Assembly (NCBI RefSeq): GCF_001693515.2 | Contig: NZ_CP042968.1 | Span: forward strand, 7,410,501 to 7,474,500 | DNA from: Bradyrhizobium paxllaeri | GTDB taxonomy: Bacteria; Pseudomonadota; Alphaproteobacteria; Rhizobiales; Xanthobacteraceae | Reading direction: 5' to 3' | Length of the DNA: 64,000 nucleotides | Part shown: positions 20,028 through 28,295 of the stretch, in pieces | Layout of the letters: each line of letters begins with the position of its first letter | Numbering within the stretch: the first letter of the stretch is position 1 | Position numbers and translations under genes: made by a program | The notes under the pieces: model-generated | Database searches by the model: none | What the model saw: the letters and a program-made list of their open reading frames with translations, nothing else | Told to the model about the DNA's origin: nothing

Positions 20028-20474
20028 ATGTTTCAACGATTTATCGATGATTTCAAGGAATCGACCGCCACGGTGTTGCGGCAGACGACGTTGGCGGCAG
20101 CGGCAGCGATGGCATTGCTGGTCACGACCGCGTTTCTGTGCGCGGCGGCTTTCGTGTTCGTGTTGCAGAATTACGGCCCTGTGCAGGCCTGCCTGACCGG
20201 CGCCGCCATCTTCTTTGTGGTCGCGATGATCGCGGCCGGCAGCTATATGATCCGCAAGCGGCAGATCGAGGCGCGCGCCGAACAGGCGGCGAAAGTGGCG
20301 AAGTCCACCGCCCAGACCGTATTGTCCGATCCGATGCTGGTTGCGGCCGGCATCCAGGTCATCCGCGCCATCGGCGTCAAGAAGCTGATCCCGATTCTCG
20401 CCGTCGGCGGACTGGCGCTGGGATTTTTGGCAAGCCGCGCCAACACGAGCAACAGCGAGGCGCCGGCGGAGTAG
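20028..20474 (+). CDS. Small membrane protein (YqjE/phage-holin-like)
   Basis: 148-residue protein with two adjacent membrane helices (AAAAAMALLVTTAFLCAAAFVFVL and ACLTGAAIFFVVAMIAAGSYM), a charged linker (RKRQIEARAEQAAKVAK) and a third weak hydrophobic segment near the end (LIPILAVGGLALGFLA). It resembles the YqjE/holin-superfamily-III partner of DUF883 proteins, which also fits its position. Role unknown. The ATG start at 20028 lacks a strong ribosome-binding site. Confidence 0.8.
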   Translation: MFQRFIDDFKESTATVLRQTTLAAAAAMALLVTTAFLCAAAFVFVLQNYGPVQACLTGAAIFFVVAMIAAGSYMIRKRQIEARAEQAAKVAKSTAQTVLSDPMLVAAGIQVIRAIGVKKLIPILAVGGLALGFLASRANTSNSEAPAE

Positions 20475-20498
20475 CGGATAGCGACGCACCTCACCACT

Positions 20499-20600
20499 GT
20501 CATCCCCGCGCATGCTGGGATCCAGTACGCCGCGGCTTTTCAATTCAATCACTCGCGTCTCTGGAATACTGGATCACCCGCATTCGCGGGTGACGACGAC
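20499..20600. repeat. Intergenic palindromic repeat (rhizobial REP-like)
   Basis: Outer arms GTCATCCCCGCGCATGC...GATCCAGTA and TACTGGATCACCCGCATTCGCGGGTGAC are inverted copies around a spacer. By memory this type (arms ending in CATCCAGTA/TACTGGAT) is dispersed in Bradyrhizobium and related genomes; only one copy lies in this window. Confidence 0.7.
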
Positions 20601-20639
20601 TGAATATGAGGCGGCGATCTCGCGACATGAATTGCCCGA

Positions 20640-21110
20640 GGTTTGCATCTTGTTTGCCCGCCCTCTCCAATCAGAGAGTGCAGGGAAGACCGGATGCTTG
20701 CTGCACCCGAGGTCTCGTGTGCCGTTGCGCATAGCAAGAGACGCACACGAGCATACAGGTACAGCGGGAGCATCCCGGCCTTCCCTGCGCAATGGGTTGA
20801 CGGCTTATGCCGTGATCTCCCCGGAGCCGAATTCCTCTGGCCTCCGTCGCTGCCGGATTAGCGGCTCATCGAAACCCGGTTGGGCTTCGCAAACCTCCGT
20901 CAGCTTGGCACCAGCCACGGGTGTCAGGACCACACGGTTTTGCCGTACGCAACGAGCGCCGTCATCTTGCGCGCCGTCGGCCGCTCACGAGTTCGACCTC
21001 GCCCTGCAACCACCTTGCGCGCCGACGCGCTTTGCGTCCATCGCATCTCACCGCGCGTTCGTGACGATGGCCAACGCCCCTCATCTTGCCGTGAGACGGG
21101 CGGAGTTATG
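20640..21110. other. Non-coding stretch, possibly a degenerate dispersed repeat
   Basis: No credible gene in either strand: the frames here are short, have no ribosome-binding sites and resemble nothing known. The text (for example CCACACGGTTTTGCCGTACG near 20930) resembles intergenic filler I associate with Bradyrhizobium genomes, but with one copy in the window I cannot demonstrate repetition. Confidence 0.35.
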
Positions 21111-21200
21111 CGATTGATTTGGGTGAGAACGGAAGCGGAATATTTTTCAATTCCGGGCTTGACACGATTTCGGAAAATCAGAAGTGATTTGCCGCAGCCT

Positions 21201-21295
21201 CGTAGGGTGGGCAAAGCGAAGCGTGCCCACCATCAAGCAGCACGATCGGTGATCGACGGTGGGCACGGCGCTATCGCGCCTTTGCCCACCCTACG
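21201..21295. repeat. Intergenic palindromic repeat abutting dsbB
   Basis: Ends are exact inverted copies, CGTAGGGTGGGCAAAG and CTTTGCCCACCC TACG, with inner arms GTGCCCACC / GGTGGGCAC. The 95-bp element can fold into one long hairpin. It ends 3 bases before the dsbB stop codon (convergent side), so it may act as its transcript 3' end. This sequence type is common in alphaproteobacterial intergenic regions. Confidence 0.8.
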
Positions 21296-21298
21296 AAG

Positions 21299-21841
21299 CT
21301 ACGATGCCGTCCGCTTCGCCGAGACGATGCCCCACAGGGCGATCAGCGCCATCAGCATCGAGATCAGCACGTTGTAGCCGGCGAGCGAGAGGCCGAGGAA
21401 ACGCCACTGCACTTCGTCGCAGCGGATCACTTTCTCGGTGTCGAGCCGCTGCAGCAGCGTGCCGGCGCTGCCGAGATCGGCCACAGGGCCGGAGCAATCG
21501 GTCGGGCCCTGCCAGAATTGCCATTCGACGCCGGCGTGATAGCCGCCGAGCCAGGCATTGGCGAGCGCTGCAAGCAGCAGCACCGCAAACCCGGCCAGCA
21601 CGACCTGCCGCGGTGCCCCGCGCGAGGCGGCAAACGCCACCAGGAGGCCGAGCGGGACCGCCAGATAATAGGCATAGCGCTGTTCGAGGCACAGCGGACA
21701 GGGGCGGATATCCAGCACGAGCTGGAAGAACCAGGCGCCCGCCAACGTGGCGGCGGCGACCACGGCCAACGCCAGTGCCGCCACGACCGCCGGGTCGGCG
21801 GCACGGCGCACGGACGGTGAATGGGCGGCAGCTGATGTCAC
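21299..21841 (-). CDS. dsbB: Disulfide bond formation protein B (DsbB)
   Basis: Inner-membrane quinone reductase that re-oxidises DsbA. The 180-residue protein has four membrane helices, the first redox pair in IRPCPLCLEQR and a second pair of periplasmic cysteines (PTDCSG and VIRCDEVQW). Start placed at GTG 21841, preceded by GGAG at seven bases; an earlier in-frame GTG at 21859 would overlap that site. Monocistronic, with a palindromic repeat at its end. Confidence 0.9.
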   Translation of the reverse strand: MTSAAAHSPSVRRAADPAVVAALALAVVAAATLAGAWFFQLVLDIRPCPLCLEQRYAYYLAVPLGLLVAFAASRGAPRQVVLAGFAVLLLAALANAWLGGYHAGVEWQFWQGPTDCSGPVADLGSAGTLLQRLDTEKVIRCDEVQWRFLGLSLAGYNVLISMLMALIALWGIVSAKRTAS

Positions 21842-21940
21842 GGACGTTCTCCGGAGCACAATTGGTGCTCAAACAGGCAACAGCGTCCTATCCCGGCGCC
21901 ACCAGCCTGTCGAGACAGGTCAATATCACATCCGCGCGGG

Positions 21941-21968
21941 TTGACCCGGAAGCGCCGCCCGCTATATT
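21941..21968 (+). promoter_or_regulatory. Sigma-70-type promoter of tRNA-Leu
   Basis: TTGACC (21941-21946), 16-bp spacer, TATATT (21963-21968), about 42 bases before the tRNA. It is one of the closest matches to the consensus noticed in the window. Confidence 0.7.
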
Positions 21969-22009
21969 CCGCCGGCTTCGCCGCACCGGCCTCCAGCCCG
22001 TGTCCGAAG

Positions 22010-22094
22010 GCCCCTGTGGCGGAACTGGTAGACGCGCTCGACTCAAAATCGAGTTCCGCAAGGAGTGCTGGTTCGATTCCGGCCAGGGGCACCA
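22010..22094 (+). tRNA. tRNA-Leu (anticodon CAA)
   Basis: 85 bases including an encoded CCA end. Acceptor arms GCCCCTG (22010-22016) and CAGGGGC pair perfectly. The anticodon stem is CTCGA/TCGAG with loop CTCAAAA, giving anticodon CAA (reads UUG). A long variable arm (GTTCCGCAAGGAGTGC region) marks a class II tRNA, and the T-arm contains GGTTCGATTCC. Confidence 0.95.
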
Positions 22095-22274
22095 CGCTTC
22101 GCCCTTGCGGGCTACGCGTGGCGCGGCCATCGAGAACCGCAGGGCGGACCGGGCCTCAACGGACGGAAAACGATCAGCGTGTTTTGCACGTGAGTGCGCC
22201 TGGCCAACAAGCGCGGATTCAGACTTCCGGTGTCGACGTGAATCCCGTTCGTGCTGCGATATTCCAGTCTTGCC

Positions 22275-22967
22275 CTACGTTTGTTGCAAGCCACGACGAA
22301 TCCGCGACGATTCATTTTCCGGGGCAAGACCCGCACCGTCATCCTGCGAGATCGCAATGGCGGCCAGTACCGTGCGGTTGCTGATTTCAAGCTTCTGAAA
22401 GATGTGATGAAGATGCACCTTGATGGTGCCGTTACTGATGTTCAGGCGTCGGCCAATTTCCTTGTTCGACAGTCCTTCGGACACCAACCGCATGATCTGG
22501 CGCTCCCGCTCCGTCAGCACAGCGAGTGCGTTCTCCGTGATCGCGCTTTGCTCCCGAAGTGCCGCCTGATCGGCTGGGGGCAGCGGCAACAGCCGCCGGC
22601 CTCCCGCAACCTGGCGCAACGACTGCACGAGAATTTCAGGGGTCACGTCCTTCGAGATGAAACTGTAACCGTCGGCCCCGGCTGACATGACCAGTTCGCG
22701 TTCCACTTCAGATGAGATGAAGAAGACGAAGCGCGTGGAACGATTCTCGATGTTTACGATGGAGAGAATCTCCGGACCGGTCACGCCAGGCAACGAGCCA
22801 TCGAGAACGGCTATGTCCGGCGCCAGATTCCGAATTGCTTCGACAGAGCCCGGACCATCTGTGCAAGATGCAACAATCCTGAAATCGGAGTGGGCCCCGA
22901 GCACGTTGCTCAAGCCCTTCAAAACCACGGGATGCCGATCCGCAATCACAACGGTGATACTTCGCAT
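22275..22967 (-). CDS. NarL/FixJ-type response regulator
   Basis: 230-residue two-domain regulator. Receiver: acidic pocket residue in VIADRHP (about residue 10), phospho-acceptor Asp in IAVLDGSLPG (about 55) and conserved Lys in FISKDVTP (about 106). The C-terminal LuxR helix-turn-helix reads LTERERQIMRLVSEGLSNKEIGRRLNIS...TIKVHLHHIFQKL. GAGGA lies eight bases before the ATG. The receiver seems competent for phosphorylation, but no histidine kinase is nearby. Its position at the edge of the exopolysaccharide locus suggests, but does not prove, a role in regulating it. Confidence 0.92.
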   Translation of the reverse strand: MRSITVVIADRHPVVLKGLSNVLGAHSDFRIVASCTDGPGSVEAIRNLAPDIAVLDGSLPGVTGPEILSIVNIENRSTRFVFFISSEVERELVMSAGADGYSFISKDVTPEILVQSLRQVAGGRRLLPLPPADQAALREQSAITENALAVLTERERQIMRLVSEGLSNKEIGRRLNISNGTIKVHLHHIFQKLEISNRTVLAAIAISQDDGAGLAPENESSRIRRGLQQT

Positions 22968-23661
22968 TGGGCAGTCCTCAGCCTGTCCCCAATGTTAAAC
23001 CCCGCGCCCCCGGCCTTAGTTCGTTCACCCCAGCTCGATACCGTAACAATATATATCACCATGACGGTGTGGCCAATGCCGCATCGCGATAGACAAAGGC
23101 GGCGAAAGGTTAACGTCGCCTTGCCGGCGAATTCGCCAAGACACTCTGCACAATTCTCGAAGACGAAGGCACCCGTATAACTGCGGGGCGGTAGTACTCC
23201 GGGCGAGTAGGCCCTTCCACCTTCAAGACACGCGCGGGGTCAAGTTCTGATACGCGACAGCTTCGATCGAACTACAACGCGCGATGGACTACGCACTCTT
23301 TACTCGCTCAGAGAATGTCGGCTGCAACACGCAAAACGACGATTCCCATTACGGACGACATACCTCCACACGTCCGGAAGACCTATAACCAAAGGTATAT
23401 AGGGATAACGCTAATTCGAATCTAACATTCACAAACGCTTAAGTAATTTTTCGACCCACGAAAAATACCAACCTACTGTTGTAGAAAAGAATCGATTCTA
23501 CCGCGACTGACGCCACCAAAATCCAGAAACGAAACGACGGAGGGCAGCACTCAGAACGATCAAAAAAACCTGCTAATTCAAGGCCAAATCGCTAATTCGA
23601 GACTCCGGAATTCAACAGTGTTTTCGAAATTGTCCATTTGCGTAAAGGCTGGGAGAGTAAA
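22968..23661. promoter_or_regulatory. AT-rich divergent intergenic region between two LuxR-type regulators
   Basis: 694 bp with no plausible gene, clearly more AT-rich than its surroundings. It holds a perfect palindrome AGAATCGATTCT (23488-23499) and an imperfect one, CCTATAACC-AAA-GGTATATAGG (23382-23403). Such symmetric sites between two DNA-binding regulators are candidate operators. No promoter could be assigned confidently. Confidence 0.4.
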
Positions 23662-24552
23662 ATGCCGAGGCGGCAAGGTTTTGCAACATTCATCGTCGGG
23701 AAAAGCGTTCTAATCAGAGAGGGAATTGCCAGAATTCTAAGCGCGGCAAATTTTCGCACCCTCGCTTCGGTGTCATGTATAGATGACTTGTCGCCGAACA
23801 AACTCCAATCACACCCATCGCTGGTTCTCATCGTCCATTCGGGCGACGACTTTGAATCCGCGGTCGAACAAATCGAGCTCCTGCGGGAGCGGCATCCGAA
23901 AGCACGCATTGCGGTCGTGGCCGATCACTATCGGCTGGACGAGATGGTGTCGGCATTTCGGGCCGGCGCCAGCGGCTATTTCATCGACGTCATGACGTGC
24001 GATGTATTCGTCAAGTCCATCGAACTGGTGATGATGGGCGAAACGATCTTTCCACCGGCATTCATGTCGTCCATTCTGGATTCTGAGCGCGACCATTTTG
24101 CCAAGGCAGAGCCGCGCAACGATGAGGATCGGACGATCGCTTTCACGACGGAACGCGGCATTTCGCAACAGCTGTCCCCCCGGGAAAAGTCGATCATGCA
24201 ATGCCTGATCGCTGGCGATTCCAACAAGTCCATCGCGCGCAAGATCGATATCGCGGAGGCGACCGTGAAGGTTCACGTCAAGGCGATCTTGCGCAAGATT
24301 CGGGTTCAGAACCGGACCCAAGCGGCGATTTGGGGGATGAACAACGGTCCACTGGTACAACCGATAAATGACGGCTGCAGTACAGGCGACCGGCTTCCGA
24401 AGCCGATCAAGATGATCTCAAACATCCAGCAAATCGACGGACCCGAACTGGTGATGAACGGCCAAACAAGTCACGTCGAGGTTCCCGGCATCAACCTGAT
24501 ACGCAAGAACGTCGGCCGAAAGCCCAACGCAGTGCTGCGGCTCGGCAAATAG
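23662..24552 (+). CDS. Atypical LuxR-type regulator with degenerate receiver
   Basis: 296 residues from ATG 23662 (GGGAGAG upstream; a TTG at 23638 is in frame but weaker). The N-terminal ~125 residues have the length and beta-alpha pattern of a receiver (TFIVGKSVLIREGIARIL...RIAVVADHYRLDEMVSAFRAGASGYFID). The acidic pocket is gone (VGKSV), the phospho-acceptor position reads LIVHSGDD, and the conserved Lys after GYFI is absent. The LuxR DNA-binding domain is intact (LSPREKSIMQCLIAGDSNKSIARKIDIAEATVKVHVKAILRKI). An extra ~70-residue C-terminal tail has no recognised family. It probably responds to something other than phosphorylation. It stands next to the exopolysaccharide genes. Confidence 0.88.
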   Translation: MPRRQGFATFIVGKSVLIREGIARILSAANFRTLASVSCIDDLSPNKLQSHPSLVLIVHSGDDFESAVEQIELLRERHPKARIAVVADHYRLDEMVSAFRAGASGYFIDVMTCDVFVKSIELVMMGETIFPPAFMSSILDSERDHFAKAEPRNDEDRTIAFTTERGISQQLSPREKSIMQCLIAGDSNKSIARKIDIAEATVKVHVKAILRKIRVQNRTQAAIWGMNNGPLVQPINDGCSTGDRLPKPIKMISNIQQIDGPELVMNGQTSHVEVPGINLIRKNVGRKPNAVLRLGK

Positions 24553-24793
24553 GCTGAGCAGGCACCGACAATCTCGCTCGCTCGGGTTCGGCGCGCGGAT
24601 CGCGGTGCGCCAGTAGAAGCGCGTCATGGTACGGGGCTGGTCGGTTGCCAGCGGCCGCCACGCTGCCGCAATCGTCTTTGCGTGTTGTCGTGTTGCTCTA
24701 TCGCGCCATCGTGTTTCAGGTCGTGAGTGCGGGCCGTACATCATCCACGCGCTCGGATGCCGTGCAAGGCTTCGATCGCCCTCTGGTCCCCGC

Positions 24794-25849
24794 TTACCCT
24801 GCTCTGACCTTCAGTTTGCTCACCCGGTATTGCAAAGGCTGCGTACCGCGATAACCGTCCGGATTCTGCGATTGCCAACGCCAGTGATCCGCGCACATCT
24901 GCGCCAACGATCGCCTTGATTTCCAACCTAGCGCCTTTCGCGCAAAGGTGGGGTTGGCATAACAAGCGGCGACATCACCTGGCCGACGTTCGCCGAATTC
25001 ATACGGAACGGACCTGCCGCTCACGGCCTCAAATGTCCGGATCACTTCCAGAACGCTGTTGCCGCTACCCGTTCCAAGATTGACCGTGAGCATTCCCGGT
25101 TGCTTCAGGTGGTTCAATACGCTCAGATGACCGCATGCGAGATCGACGACATGAATGAAGTCGCGGATGCCGGTGCCGTCTGCAGTGTCATAGTCGTTTC
25201 CGAAAATCAGTACCTTGTCACGCTTCCCGACCGCCACCTGTGCCACAAATGGCAACAGATTGTTGGGAATGCCGACCGGATCTTCTCCGATGAGCCCGCT
25301 TTCGTGCGCGCCGACCGGATTGAAGTACCGCAGGATACCGACCCGCCAGCAGGGGTCGGAATTGCAGAGATCCTTCAGCATCTCCTCGATAAAGAACTTT
25401 GTGCGACCGTACGGATTTGTCGGTTTGAGGGGGTGCTTTTCATCGAGCGGCAGATACTCCGGACAACCGTAGACAGTTGCGGACGAGCTAAAAACAAGCG
25501 TCTTCACGCTTGCTCTCGTCATGGCTGACACAAGCCGCATCGTTCCCACGACGTTGTTCTCGTAATAGGCCATGGGCCGAACGCTGGAATCGCCCACCGC
25601 CTTGAACCCCGCGAGGTGAATAACAGCGGATACATCGTAAGCGCGCAGTATTTCGTAGACCGCCTCTTCATTGCAGATGTCGGCATGCCGAAAGACGAGC
25701 GATCGCCCGCAGATGGTTTGTACCCGTTCGAGAGACGCTTTGTTGCTGTTGGAGAGGTTGTCGACGACGACGACATCGAGCCCAGCGTCAGATAGCGCGA
25801 CAGACACATGGGACCCAATGTAGCCAGCACCTCCGGTCAACAGGATCAT
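24794..25849 (-). CDS. galE: UDP-glucose 4-epimerase
   Basis: Interconverts UDP-glucose and UDP-galactose, feeding the adjacent polysaccharide locus. 351 residues of the extended short-chain dehydrogenase type. The NAD-binding TGGAGYIGSH lies at residues 5-14, the Ser-x-Tyr-x3-Lys triad is visible as FSSSATVYG and PYGRTKFF, and the GalE-specific stretch ADGTGIRDFIHVVDLA follows. The ATG at 25849 is followed 33 bases upstream by the end of the coiled-coil gene, so both probably share the ExoF-directed transcript on the minus strand. Confidence 0.94.
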   Translation of the reverse strand: MILLTGGAGYIGSHVSVALSDAGLDVVVVDNLSNSNKASLERVQTICGRSLVFRHADICNEEAVYEILRAYDVSAVIHLAGFKAVGDSSVRPMAYYENNVVGTMRLVSAMTRASVKTLVFSSSATVYGCPEYLPLDEKHPLKPTNPYGRTKFFIEEMLKDLCNSDPCWRVGILRYFNPVGAHESGLIGEDPVGIPNNLLPFVAQVAVGKRDKVLIFGNDYDTADGTGIRDFIHVVDLACGHLSVLNHLKQPGMLTVNLGTGSGNSVLEVIRTFEAVSGRSVPYEFGERRPGDVAACYANPTFARKALGWKSRRSLAQMCADHWRWQSQNPDGYRGTQPLQYRVSKLKVRAG

Positions 25850-25882
25850 CTCGGATTCTTTCCGTATTCGCTCAAACTGATG

Positions 25883-27898
25883 CTACCTGCGCAACGCCTC
25901 AAGCCGTTGCCTTGCTTCCTTGATTCCTGCGGCGTCAGCTTTCGCGTAGAGGTCTTGCGCCTTTGTCGCATCACCTCGCGTCCCGTAAGTTCCCCATTTG
26001 GCAAGGATCGAGGGATCATAACTCTCTGCGAGCGAGAAGCTCGCCTGGGCGCTGCCCATCTCGACCGCGCGCTCCAGCACAATCCGTGCCGCGCCTATGT
26101 CTCCCTGCCCGAGCAGCACACTTGCGCGCGCAACCAGCCCTGCTGTCACCGCAGCTTCCTTCGAATTGACCTTGGCATTGGCCTTGGAATTGGCCTGGGC
26201 ATCGCCCCGAACGTCCGCTGCTGGTGCCCGGTCGGCGACTGGCTTGACGACTGGCTTTGCGTTTTCCGCCGGCTTGTCCCTCGAGCCGACCGCCCCGGCA
26301 TTGGGCGCGGCCCGTTTCGCCAGCGCGAGGTCGTGTTCGAGCTGTTCGGACCTGGTCCGCTCCTGCTGCAATGAATTGCGCAACGCGGCTAGGTCGCGCT
26401 CTGCCGTCTGCCTCGTCCACGCTACCTCCTCGCCCGCCTTGGTCACCGAGGCAGCCTGCGTTTCGAGATCGCGACGTGCCGTTACGAGAGCCTGTTCCAA
26501 CTCCTTCGACCGATCACGCTCTTCCTGTGCGGCTTTGCGAAGCGACGGCGCGCCGTTTGCAGCTGCCTGTCTGAGTTTGGCCTCCTCGTCTGCAGCTCTG
26601 CGGGCTTGAGCCTCATGTGCATAGATCGCGCTGCGTGCGATCGAGAGATCTTGCGCAAGTGCGTTGGCCTTTTCGCGCTCCTTCTGCATCGATTGCCTCA
26701 GTTCGGCAACATCGGCTTCCGCGACCCGCCTCCACCGCAGAACTTCCTCGGTTGCCTTAGCCACCAGTGCCGTTTGGGTCTCGACGTCGCGCCGCGCTGC
26801 TGCAATGTCCTGATCCAGCCGCGCGGACCGCTCGCGTTCCTGTTGCAGCGATTTCTGCAGCTCCGCTTTGCTGCTCTCGCTCACTTGTTTCAGCCGTGAC
26901 GCTTCCTCGCTCGCTTTCGTCGCCAGTGCCGTTTGGGTTTCGACCTCGCGCCGCGCTGCCGCTAGATCCTGTTCCAGCCGCTCCGCGCGGTCGTGTTCGT
27001 CCTGTGCAGACTTGCGAAGCTGAGGCGCTTCGTCTACGGCCTTTCGGGCCTCGGCCTCGTGCCCAACAATCGCGCTCCGTGCCACCAAGAGGTCATGGGC
27101 GAGGGCGTCTGCCCTTTCGCGCTCCTTCTGCATCGATTGCCTTAGCTCGCCGGCACCGGCTTCCGCCACCTGGTTTCGCTGCAAGACTTCCTCGGCTGCT
27201 TTCGCAGCCCGTGCGGTCTGGATTTCGGCGTCGCGGCGGGCGGCCGCGAGATCCTGCTCCAGCCGCGCCGACCGCTCGCGCTCTTGTTGCAATGAAGTCT
27301 GCAACGCCGACGCGCCACTCGCCAGCACCTGTTTTAGCCGGGACGCTTCCTCACCTGCTTTCGCAACCAGTTCGGTCTGGATTTCGACGTCGCGGCGAGC
27401 AGCTGCAAGCTCCTGTTCCAGCCACTCGGCCCGCCCCTGCTCCCGCTCGAGAAGTTGCAGCAGCGCGATATCGCGCCTCGCAATGGTGAGTTCGCGGGAC
27501 AAGGTCTCCGCCCAGTGGTGTTCTCGCTCCTGAGCCTGTCCCGCATCATGGGTCGTTGCTTGCGCAACCTGCGCCGCCCCTTCGTTGCTGCCTCTGCTTC
27601 GCGCCAAGGCCCCGAAGTCGCCGTAACTTGCCATTCCATCAGAAGCGAAACTGCGAGCAGCCAATTTGTCCTGGGCATCCGCCAGGTGTCGCGCTTGATC
27701 CGGGGAAGCCTGGATTTCCGGCGCCCATGTCATCGCGAGCATCGCCGCGGCTATCCACGGCGTCGCGGATCGTCCCTGTGTGGGTATGCGCCTCGTTGTC
27801 TTCTGCGAAAGCGGCGCCTCGCCCGGCTTTCTACGCGATGCGCCCCCGATTCCGCAGGCGGTCTTCATTTCCTCGTTGAGAATGACCGCGCGGCCCAT
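25883..27898 (-). CDS. Large repetitive coiled-coil protein with C-terminal Sel1/TPR-like segment
   Basis: 671 residues. A short basic N-terminus and one hydrophobic segment (TPWIAAAMLAMTWAPEIQAS) suggest export or anchoring. Residues ~120-540 are almost continuous Glu/Arg/Ala-rich coiled coil built from long duplicated units, followed by a Pro/Lys/Asn linker. The last ~90 residues resemble Sel1-like repeats (ARIVLERAVEMGSAQASFSLAESYDP...AQDLYAKADAAGIKEARQRLEAL). Start at ATG 27898 follows AGAGG; a TTG two codons earlier is in frame. Proteins of this build occur next to exopolysaccharide genes in related bacteria; a scaffold or envelope-spanning role is only an inference. Confidence 0.82.
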   Translation of the reverse strand: MGRAVILNEEMKTACGIGGASRRKPGEAPLSQKTTRRIPTQGRSATPWIAAAMLAMTWAPEIQASPDQARHLADAQDKLAARSFASDGMASYGDFGALARSRGSNEGAAQVAQATTHDAGQAQEREHHWAETLSRELTIARRDIALLQLLEREQGRAEWLEQELAAARRDVEIQTELVAKAGEEASRLKQVLASGASALQTSLQQERERSARLEQDLAAARRDAEIQTARAAKAAEEVLQRNQVAEAGAGELRQSMQKERERADALAHDLLVARSAIVGHEAEARKAVDEAPQLRKSAQDEHDRAERLEQDLAAARREVETQTALATKASEEASRLKQVSESSKAELQKSLQQERERSARLDQDIAAARRDVETQTALVAKATEEVLRWRRVAEADVAELRQSMQKEREKANALAQDLSIARSAIYAHEAQARRAADEEAKLRQAAANGAPSLRKAAQEERDRSKELEQALVTARRDLETQAASVTKAGEEVAWTRQTAERDLAALRNSLQQERTRSEQLEHDLALAKRAAPNAGAVGSRDKPAENAKPVVKPVADRAPAADVRGDAQANSKANAKVNSKEAAVTAGLVARASVLLGQGDIGAARIVLERAVEMGSAQASFSLAESYDPSILAKWGTYGTRGDATKAQDLYAKADAAGIKEARQRLEALRR
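26375..27295 (-). repeat. Internal gene repeat: two ~150-residue coiled-coil units
   Basis: Within the coiled-coil gene, unit A (148 codons) and unit B (about 159 codons) both start SLQQERERSARL and share LRQSMQKERE, RSAI-x-x-HEA and ETQ/EIQT-x-x-x-KA-x-EE landmarks. A third partial unit begins immediately after with SLQQERTRSEQLEHDLA. This points to successive in-frame duplications of roughly 450 bp. Confidence 0.85.
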
Positions 27899-28295
27899 CT
27901 GCAATCACCTCTCGCTGGTGATATGGCTTGTGATGCGCCATTATGCGCTCCGCTGATGCGAATCCTATAACTCGCATGGATGACCCCCTCTCTACCTCCT
28001 TTGGAGGTTGGGCTGCGAGAACTGTTTACGGTCGGGTATTTTCGCTCATCGTATGGCGGTCGCCGCCGCATTCCCCGGATCATTTGCTTGGTCCGGTGAA
28101 GAGATTGTCCACACAGAGAACCTCATGGCCGCGGGACAGCAGCCGATCGATCAAGTGGGAGACCGGAAAGCTGAGACCGTCTTTCGAGACTGAACGTAAA
28201 GCCCTTTCGAAACCCAGTGCCGCCAACCTGCGACTACGCTTTGGAAGGTCCCTCCACTCGCCACCGACAACCTTCCGAAGTTGCGGCCGCCCTCG
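27899..28295. other. Intergenic region upstream of the coiled-coil gene
   Basis: 397 bp between two genes on the same strand. The only structure seen is CTACCTCCTTTGGAGGTTGG (27990-28009), a short CCTCC/GGAGG inverted repeat. No gene with a ribosome-binding site was found; a promoter for the coiled-coil/galE pair may lie here. Confidence 0.4.

Noticed and set aside
17328..20552. Minus-strand frame open for 1074 codons
   Set aside because: Only its last 257 codons (from 18098) form a gene, the L,D-transpeptidase. The upstream part is antisense to the permease, DUF883 and membrane protein genes and is a high-GC shadow.
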